From the NCBI GenBank assembly GCA_910586395.1, contig CAJUFX010000005.1, forward strand, positions 34,454-98,453: a stretch of 64,000 nucleotides of DNA. Reading direction: 5' to 3'. The translations under genes and the position numbers were made by a program. This DNA is from an uncultured Bacteroidales bacterium. GTDB taxonomy: Bacteria > Bacteroidota > Bacteroidia > Bacteroidales > P3. The notes below the pieces were generated by a model, which worked only from the letters and a program-made list of their open reading frames with translations, made no database searches and was not told the DNA's origin. This document shows, piece by piece, positions 57,959-64,000 of the stretch (positions are counted from its first letter, which is position 1; the number at the start of each line of letters is the position of its first letter).

Positions 57959-60502
57959 ATGAAGTCTGGGTTTGGTATATGTACGGCGCTTCTGTGGCTG
58001 AGTGTGGTCGGGAGCGGAACGGGTCGGGCGCAACGCGCGGACACGGTGCCGGGCGAGGCATTGTTGCCGTTTTCGTTCCGGGAGGCGGGCGCGGACGCCC
58101 CTCGGGTGGCCGGTTTGACGAACGCCTGGGCCGGCGGCCTGAACGCCGCGCATATCGCCGTTTTGGACTTGAACGGCGACGGGGCGGACGATTTGATCGT
58201 GTTCGACCGGAACAATAAAAAGCCGCTGTGTTTTGTTTATGTGCCGCAAGCAGCGGCTGCGGAGAAAACTTCGGCCTCGGCGGCCGATTCGGTAGCCGCG
58301 GCCGCGCCCGCGCCCTACGTCTATGCGCCGGCTTATGCCGACCAGTTGCCGCCTTTGCGGGAATGGGTGCAGGCTTGCGATTACAACGGCGACGGCCTGC
58401 CCGATTTGTTTACGTTCAACGGCGTGTCAGGCATCCGCGTTTACCGTAATGTCTCGCGCTGGGAGACGGACGGGCGTGGCGAACCGGTCTATCGGTTGGC
58501 GTTCGCCTTGCAGACCGACCGTTTGCAGGCGCGGATGTACGGACAGTACGGCGATTTGTATTGCATCAGTGTGGATTATCCGGCCTTGGTGGATGTGGAC
58601 GGCGACGGGGCGGTGGACGTACTCAACTTTTGGGTACCCTCCGCCGGCGATTACCTGCATTATTACCGCAATCATGCGTTGGAGACTTACGGCACGTTGG
58701 ATTCGTTCGACTTGCGGATAGAAGATTGGAGCTGGGGCTGTTTTGCCGAGAACGAGGAGTCGAACGGCATCTATTTAGACAGTTGCCGGCCGGCGGCAAA
58801 GGCGGCGACGGAGGCCGGGGTTGCGGCCGGTGCGGCCTTCGGCAAGGCGCACGAGCCGAAGCACAGCGGCTCGACGATTTGCGCGTTGCCGCGGCGGACG
58901 GCGGACGGCCGGATTTACGACCTGCTGTTGGGGGATGTGGGCTACGCCGGGTTGATGTACCTGCGCAACGGCGGCACGCCGCGGCAGGCGCGCATCACGG
59001 CTTACGACAGCCTGTTTCCGGCCGTAGAGCCGGTGCGGCTGCCTTCCATGCCCGTCGCTTCGGTGTTGCCGCCGGGCGTGGCCGCGGCCATGGGCTGGGA
59101 TACGGCTGCCATCACGCATATCTGTGTCTCGCCCTACAATACCGACGTTTTTTCGACGCAGGGCCGCGAGAGCCTGTGGATCTATGAATTGGATACGTTC
59201 TTGAACGCGCGGCGTTTGCGGACGGATTTTCTGCAGGCGGACATGATGGACTGCGGGGCGTTGTCGTGTCCGGCCTGGTTCGATTACAACGGCGACGGCT
59301 TGATGGACTTGGTCGTGGGCTATGTGGGCGAGCCGACGGGTGACCCGACGGGCGATGGCGGGGCGGAGGCCGCCGGCGGATACGGCGGTTTGGCTTTGTA
59401 CGAAAACGTGGGCACCGCCGCCGAACCGGCCTTTAGGTTTATGACGGACGATTTTTTGGCGTTGAAGCGCGGAGGCTTGCGCGCCCGTGCCTTGTGTCCC
59501 GCTTTCGGCGATTACGACGGTGACGGCCGCCCCGAATTGGTGCTGGGGACGTTCGAAGGCCATCTTTCGGCCTACAGCCTGACGTATGACGGCCAAGGCG
59601 TGGCTGCGGAGGCCGTATTGCGCGACAGCCTGTTCCTCGGCCTGGAGACTTCGGGGCATACGGCGCCGGTTTTCTTCGACCTGGACCATGACGGCCGCTC
59701 CGACCTCGTGGTAGGTTGCAAGCAGCAGATGTGGGTCCATGCGACGGGGCGGCGTTATACCAAGTCTTCTCTGATTTATTATCGGCATACGGGCGTTCTC
59801 GATTCCTCCGCCGGCCACCCGTTCGTCAAGATGACCGACAGTTTGGGCGGCGTGGATTTGATTGACCGCAGTTTCTCCAATTACGGCTATGCGAAGCCCG
59901 CTTTCTACCGTCCCGAAACCGTCGGGGCGGCTTCGGCCGAAGCCTATCTGGTTTGCGGCGGCGAAAACGGCCGGCTTAAGGCCTATGCGTTCGACGGCCG
60001 CCGCTGGCAGGATACGTTCGCCTGCGCGGGTTATCTGCCGTGGTGGCGGGCGGAGGGCGGTGCCGTACCCGCGTGGTCGGTTGGCCGGCACAGCGCGCCC
60101 GCTTTGGCTGATCTGGATGCCGACGGCCTGCCCGACCTGGTCGTCGGCAACGCCTGCGGCGGCTTGACGTTTGCCTGGGGCATGCCGTACCGTCCTTTGA
60201 CGTTGCCCAACGAAAAGCCCGTCTCCGAACCGGTCCGCCCCGCCGCCGCGCCGGGGAAGCCGCTTGCGGCGGCCGCTCCGAATCCGGCCGGCGAAAGCCT
60301 TACGCTCCGGGTGGCTGCTGCTGCGGCTTATACGCTTGCCGATGTTTCAGGACGGATCCGTCTTGCCGGTAGTCTGGCTGCCGGTGTCCATACGCTCCCG
60401 TTGGCGGATTTGCCTGCCGGCCTCTATGTCCTGCGCTTGCGCGTCCTTGCGCCGACGTCGGCCTGTCGCCCCGTCCAGTCGCTCAAAATTCTGAAACGGT
60501 AG
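57959..60502 (+). CDS. FG-GAP/VCBS repeat protein with T9SS sorting domain
   Basis: Exported protein of 847 aa. ATG 57959 gives signal MKSGFGICTALLWLSVVGSGTGRAQ; the TTG at 57938 lies in the terminator. At least seven Asp-rich calcium-binding loops occur along the chain (DLNGDGADDLIVF, DYNGDGLPDLFTF, DVDGDGAVDVLNF, DYNGDGLMDLVVG, DYDGDGRPELVLG, DLDHDGRSDLVVG, DLDADGLPDLVVG), the mark of a seven-bladed FG-GAP/VCBS propeller. Between them are Ala/Glu-rich loops. The C-terminus is a T9SS type A domain (AAPNPAGESLTLRV ... PAGLYVLRLRV). Such propellers often bind proteins or glycans at the surface; here the ligand is unknown. GC content looks even higher than in the neighbours. Confidence 0.88.
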   Translation: MKSGFGICTALLWLSVVGSGTGRAQRADTVPGEALLPFSFREAGADAPRVAGLTNAWAGGLNAAHIAVLDLNGDGADDLIVFDRNNKKPLCFVYVPQAAAAEKTSASAADSVAAAAPAPYVYAPAYADQLPPLREWVQACDYNGDGLPDLFTFNGVSGIRVYRNVSRWETDGRGEPVYRLAFALQTDRLQARMYGQYGDLYCISVDYPALVDVDGDGAVDVLNFWVPSAGDYLHYYRNHALETYGTLDSFDLRIEDWSWGCFAENEESNGIYLDSCRPAAKAATEAGVAAGAAFGKAHEPKHSGSTICALPRRTADGRIYDLLLGDVGYAGLMYLRNGGTPRQARITAYDSLFPAVEPVRLPSMPVASVLPPGVAAAMGWDTAAITHICVSPYNTDVFSTQGRESLWIYELDTFLNARRLRTDFLQADMMDCGALSCPAWFDYNGDGLMDLVVGYVGEPTGDPTGDGGAEAAGGYGGLALYENVGTAAEPAFRFMTDDFLALKRGGLRARALCPAFGDYDGDGRPELVLGTFEGHLSAYSLTYDGQGVAAEAVLRDSLFLGLETSGHTAPVFFDLDHDGRSDLVVGCKQQMWVHATGRRYTKSSLIYYRHTGVLDSSAGHPFVKMTDSLGGVDLIDRSFSNYGYAKPAFYRPETVGAASAEAYLVCGGENGRLKAYAFDGRRWQDTFACAGYLPWWRAEGGAVPAWSVGRHSAPALADLDADGLPDLVVGNACGGLTFAWGMPYRPLTLPNEKPVSEPVRPAAAPGKPLAAAAPNPAGESLTLRVAAAAAYTLADVSGRIRLAGSLAAGVHTLPLADLPAGLYVLRLRVLAPTSACRPVQSLKILKR

Positions 60503-60566
60503 TTTCGCTCAGACCTTTCGAGGAGCCGTTTGGGCTATTCCGTCCCGGTCCGCTTGGTGCCGATCG

Positions 60567-60665
60567 GGAACGTGCTGTTGCATGACCGGTATTGGGTGGA
60601 TGGCTTTCGTGGCGGGCGGGCCACAATTTGGAACGTGCTGTTGCATGACCGGTATTGGGTGGATG
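60567..60665 (+). repeat. Pair of identical 36-bp direct repeats
   Basis: The same 36 bases (GGAACGTGCTGTTGCATGAC followed by CGGTATTGGGTGGATG) occur at 60567-60602 and 60630-60665, separated by 27 bp. No further copy lies 63 bp to either side. They are in the 60503-61035 gap, which holds no convincing gene. Size and spacing resemble a CRISPR unit but there is no array or cas gene. Confidence 0.85.
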
Positions 60666-60792
60666 TTGTCGGGGCGTGCGCAATCTCTTTTTTGTCAGCG
60701 GTTTGTTTTTCTTTGTGATATTTTGTTCGTTCTCTTTCCGGGCTTTGTTTTATTTTGTTTTTGATAAAATCGCCTGTTTGCGCTTCAAAAAG

Positions 60793-60826
60793 TTTGGCCG
60801 GTCGGTTATATATATATGTAGCTTTG
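60793..60826 (+). promoter_or_regulatory. Predicted promoter of the chitobiase-repeat protein gene
   Basis: TTTG (60793-60796) and TAGCTTTG (60819-60826) with a 22-nt gap, slightly long but otherwise consensus. The gene start is 210 bp downstream, leaving a long leader with the palindrome at 60837-60864. Confidence 0.5.
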
Positions 60827-60836
60827 TAAATGAAAA

Positions 60837-60864
60837 ATCGGAACATCGCTTGCGATGTTCCGAT
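60837..60864 (+). repeat. Perfect 28-bp palindrome in the leader of the last gene
   Basis: ATCGGAACATCGC (60837-60849) and GCGATGTTCCGAT (60852-60864) pair perfectly around TT. It starts about 10 nt past the predicted -7 box, so it would form a hairpin at the very 5' end of the mRNA or serve as a dyad operator. No T tract follows, so it is not a normal terminator. Confidence 0.75.
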
Positions 60865-61035
60865 GAAAAAGAGTAAAACGGGGTTCGATATATAGGTATA
60901 AGTTTAGCGAGGAAAATTTAGACAGACAAAGCGGTCGGGGCGCGCAGGGCGTCGTAAGCGTTTCACCTATTTCATATCTATCGGACAATCGTACAGACGG
61001 AAAATCTTATTCAAAATTATAAACTAAAACAAACG

Positions 61036-64000
61036 ATGATGAAAAGATGGACATTAGCTCTGATGAGCATGATTATGTTGATTTTGCCGTGGATGGCTTT
61101 TGCCGGCGGTGAAGCAACGGGAAATGCGCCTGAAGCCGTGTTGCCGGAGCCGACTTTCAATCCGGCTTCCGGATCGACGGTTGCACCGGGCACAACGATA
61201 ACATTCGATGTGACCGCGAATTTGGCGGATTATAATAATATAGCATTCGTACTCTATGTTGAAAATGATGATAATGTGGAGCTTGAATGTACAGCAGACT
61301 ACCTTCTGAGTATTATAAACGGTGGTATAGGTGGTCAGGAGTTGGGTTTGAGTGAACCTAAACTTCAGGCAAAAGCCAATGCCTTTCAGGTTGCGTGGTT
61401 TATGGACGAAATGGGCTGGATGATGCCGGCTACCATATCGCCAACGGCATCCGGGGATGTTAAAATGCGGGCTCGCTTGGCTGCTTTGACGTCTGATTAT
61501 ACTGTTGTTTATTCGAAGATTGTGACGGCTACTTATACGGTGGAGGGTAAAATGGTAAGACCCGACGCGCCGTCTTTCAGTATGCCCGCCGGGCAAGTTG
61601 CGTCTGGAACCGAGGTTTCCCTCACGAACGGATATGAAGCGGACGAAGAGATGGCCCACCTGTATCCGATTTGTTATGTCATTGATGGCAAAGACGAAGA
61701 TTTCGATATTAACAATGCGCTGATGATAGAGGGATCCAAACTGTCACAATACGATGGACCGATAGTAGTAGAGAAACCTATGACGATAAAGGCGGCGACG
61801 GCGCAGATTGATCCGACCACCTATAGTATAATTTGGTCCGAGATCGAGACGGTCGATTATACGGTTGGCGGAGGAGAACAACCGGAACAACCCGAAACGA
61901 CTTATATGAAGTTTCAGCCTGAGTCGGGAAGTAAATTGACCATTGTCGAGGGGGCGAGTACGGGCGTATCGATTAAGGCTGTGGCTCAGGACGGCAAGAA
62001 AGGCGAGATATATTACAGAATCCTGACGGAGGATGGGGCGGATCAGAATGCGCCTATCAGTGAGGCGGATAAAAAGATAGCCGTCGAACAGGTGGGCAAC
62101 GGATTTTTCGAACAGCCCATAGAGGTAAAAGAGTCGATGGTCAAGGCCGGTAAATTCATGGTGAAAGCGGCGGTTAAATTGGCCGACGGCTCGTTCTCGC
62201 CGGCGGTAACGGCGACCTACGATGTCGAGATTTTGCGTATGAAATTCCCGATTGCCTTGACGATGACGCCGCTTAGGGCGGAACTCATGATAGGCGAACA
62301 ATATACCTATACGGTACAGGCTGACGCGGATGCCGAAACGATGGCTAAATATGCAAATACAGAGGCTGTAGTCGCTATCAAGTCGCTGTCGTCCCTAAAG
62401 ATGTTTTCCGAATTGGAATATGCCTTTTTCAAAGAAGGCGAGCCGGAGAAGTGGGTTTCGTTTATGGAAGAGATGCAGGACGGCGGTTCGTTGGCTGAAA
62501 TCACCACGGGCGTCAATATAAAAACGTTTGCGGCTTCCAATTTCAAGTTGCGGTTTACGATGGCGCGGGAATACAAAGCAGCCATGCTGAATATGAATGT
62601 TGCATTGATTCAGAGCCTTCCGGGCGCCTTGGAGGCGGAGACCTATGGCTATCTGGATTTGTCGGTGCCTATTGTAAAACGTCCCGCCGAGGATCCGGCT
62701 TTTTCACCTGCTCCCGGTTATATCGAAAAAGGTAAGACGGTGACGCTTTCCTGTGCGACCGATGGCGCGGAAATCCATTATACGCTTGACGGCACGGAAC
62801 CGACGGCTCAAAGCCCGAAATATACGTCCCCGATAGCGGTCAACGGCTTGACGCCTATCAAGGCCGTGGCGTTCAAAGACGGCGGCTCCTCGTTTGTTGT
62901 CGAAGGCGTTTATTCGATTGTGGGGTTGCCGCAGATTACGCCGGCTTCCGGCACGGTGGTCATCGATTCGTTGGCAAAGATTACGCTGAAAGAGACGCCG
63001 GACGCCGAGATTTATTATACGTTGGACGGTACGGAACCCACGAAAACCAACGGTACCAAATATACGGCGCCGTTCCCGATAGGCGCTACGGTCAAGCAGC
63101 TTAAAGCCGTGGCCGTTTTGGGCGAAGACCGCTCGCCGGTGGTGACGGCCGAATACCGGATGATTCCGGCTAAGCCGCAGGTGTCGGTCAAGGCCGGTAA
63201 GGTGGCGTTCGGGACGGAGATGACGATTACTTGTCCGACCCAAAATGCCGAAATTTATTGGTCGTTCGGCAGCTCCGAGCCTATTTCCAAGGCAACGGGA
63301 AAATTGTATGACGGTAAGCCGATTACCTTGAAGTTGAGTGGGGTTTTGAAAGCAATCGCTTATTATGGTGCCGATTCCAGCCAGCCGTTGTCGGCTAAAT
63401 ATACGGTCGCTCTTTCGACACCGGAATTCAGTCTGACGCCGGGGGCGGTGCCGTCCGGCGCGCGCGTCACGCTGACGTCGGAAAGCAAGGAACTGAATAC
63501 GAATCCGAACAAGAAATACCATATCGTTTATACGCTGGACGACAGCGAGCCTTCGAATAAAAACGGTATCGAATATACCGAGCCGATCGAGATAACGAAA
63601 GCCGTTACGATCAAGGCCATGACATGGGTGATGGGCACTAGTGGCGTTGAGAAATCGGAAGTGGCGAAGGCCGTCTATTGGCTGACGGGCGATGAAGCGC
63701 CGGTTGTGGAAGTGGCGGCCCCGACGTTCGATCCGGCCGCGGGCGAAGTGGAGAAAGGCACGCAGGTAGGTCTGTCCACGACAACGGCAGGCGCCAAGGT
63801 GTACTATACGTTGGACGGCAGCGAACCGACGGCCGCCTCTACGGAATATCAGAAACCGATTGTGGTCAACGAGAGCTTGACGGTCAAGGCTATCGCGATA
63901 TTCGGCGAGAACAAATCGGAGGTGGTTTCGGCCGCCTATACGGTAAGACGTGAACAGGTTGACGTGATAACGCCGACCTTCGATCCGGCCGCGGGGGAAG
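61036..64000 (+). CDS. Large chitobiase C-terminal-type repeat protein, cut by the window edge
   Basis: An open frame of 988 codons runs from ATG 61036 (a second ATG follows directly) off the right edge with no stop. The signal peptide is MMKRWTLALMSMIMLILPWMAFA. The chain then repeats units starting with P.F.PASG..V..GT.V.L, each ending in a strand pair such as EIHYTLDGTEPTAQSPKYTSP, EIYYTLDGTEPTKTNGTKYT, IVYTLDDSEPSNKNGIEYTEP and KVYYTLDGSEPTAASTEYQKP followed by IKAVA. This is the CHB_HEX_C_1 (PF13290) module, an immunoglobulin-like spacer. In Bacteroidota such arrays form long surface stalks, often ending in a T9SS domain, which would lie outside the window. Confidence 0.88.
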   Translation, partial: MMKRWTLALMSMIMLILPWMAFAGGEATGNAPEAVLPEPTFNPASGSTVAPGTTITFDVTANLADYNNIAFVLYVENDDNVELECTADYLLSIINGGIGGQELGLSEPKLQAKANAFQVAWFMDEMGWMMPATISPTASGDVKMRARLAALTSDYTVVYSKIVTATYTVEGKMVRPDAPSFSMPAGQVASGTEVSLTNGYEADEEMAHLYPICYVIDGKDEDFDINNALMIEGSKLSQYDGPIVVEKPMTIKAATAQIDPTTYSIIWSEIETVDYTVGGGEQPEQPETTYMKFQPESGSKLTIVEGASTGVSIKAVAQDGKKGEIYYRILTEDGADQNAPISEADKKIAVEQVGNGFFEQPIEVKESMVKAGKFMVKAAVKLADGSFSPAVTATYDVEILRMKFPIALTMTPLRAELMIGEQYTYTVQADADAETMAKYANTEAVVAIKSLSSLKMFSELEYAFFKEGEPEKWVSFMEEMQDGGSLAEITTGVNIKTFAASNFKLRFTMAREYKAAMLNMNVALIQSLPGALEAETYGYLDLSVPIVKRPAEDPAFSPAPGYIEKGKTVTLSCATDGAEIHYTLDGTEPTAQSPKYTSPIAVNGLTPIKAVAFKDGGSSFVVEGVYSIVGLPQITPASGTVVIDSLAKITLKETPDAEIYYTLDGTEPTKTNGTKYTAPFPIGATVKQLKAVAVLGEDRSPVVTAEYRMIPAKPQVSVKAGKVAFGTEMTITCPTQNAEIYWSFGSSEPISKATGKLYDGKPITLKLSGVLKAIAYYGADSSQPLSAKYTVALSTPEFSLTPGAVPSGARVTLTSESKELNTNPNKKYHIVYTLDDSEPSNKNGIEYTEPIEITKAVTIKAMTWVMGTSGVEKSEVAKAVYWLTGDEAPVVEVAAPTFDPAAGEVEKGTQVGLSTTTAGAKVYYTLDGSEPTAASTEYQKPIVVNESLTVKAIAIFGENKSEVVSAAYTVRREQVDVITPTFDPAAGE

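Noticed and set aside
60567..60665. Minimal CRISPR array
   Set aside because: Only two repeats, no further copies at the expected spacing, no A/T-rich leader assignment and no cas gene in the window.

Overview
The window is chromosomal DNA of a GC-rich member of the Bacteroidales (phylum Bacteroidota); the genus cannot be fixed from the sequence alone. The evidence is phylum-specific promoters (TTG/TTTG, about 19 nt, TAnnTTTG), many secreted proteins with type IX secretion (T9SS) C-terminal sorting domains, a gingipain-family C25 peptidase, a three-subunit fumarate reductase/succinate dehydrogenase of the Bacteroidota type, a FeoA-FeoB fusion, DUF5606, DUF6029 and Omp28-like proteins. I place 47 protein genes (one cut by the right edge) and three tRNAs.

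Layout. 0-6 kb (minus strand): a TolC / adaptor / MacB-type ATPase / MacB-type permease export operon ending in a LytS-type histidine kinase. 6-10.3 kb: a structured, gene-free leader followed by three tandem mosaic T9SS cargo paralogues. 10.4-14.8 kb: tRNA-Lys, an EI24-like membrane protein, an OmpH/Skp chaperone, galE and a RecD-like helicase. 14.8-19 kb: an ECF sigma factor, a putative anti-sigma protein, an outer-membrane barrel protein and a GIN-domain protein, behind an ECF-type promoter. 19-22.3 kb: nspC, a sirtuin and a 2-hydroxyacid dehydrogenase. 22.3-26 kb: the frdCAB-type operon. 26-30 kb: divergent feoAB and a Fic gene with two palindromic operators. 30-37.6 kb: two glycosyltransferases, a DUF5606 protein, pyrK, pyrD, rnr and rpmH. 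37.8-46.4 kb: C25 protease, aminopeptidase P, a small barrel protein, kbl, a hotdog thioesterase and an RNA methyltransferase. 46.4-57.6 kb: a thiol-redox/T9SS block of three large thioredoxin-fold T9SS proteins, a TlpA thioredoxin, a DUF6029 barrel, an Omp28 lipoprotein and another T9SS protein. 57.7-64 kb: tRNA-Pro, tRNA-Thr, an FG-GAP/VCBS T9SS protein and the start of a very long chitobiase-type repeat protein.

How the genes fit together. Most of the window concerns the cell envelope: efflux and its sensor, envelope-stress control, periplasmic chaperone and thiol chemistry, and T9SS-exported surface proteins. Core metabolism (fumarate respiration, pyrimidine synthesis, polyamine synthesis, glycine/threonine metabolism, ferrous iron uptake) fits an anaerobic, host- or gut-type lifestyle; this is inference.

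The most unusual signal is a dispersed family of hairpin elements of about 60-65 nt (20-81, 2459-2518, 11478-11539, 13971-14035, 17097-17161, perhaps 37717-37763). Their outer, middle and inner stems differ between copies but stay complementary within each copy, around conserved internal loops that include a GAA/TGA tandem-GA loop. Two copies lie inside open reading frames and one supplies the -33 box of a promoter. I do not recognise this family.
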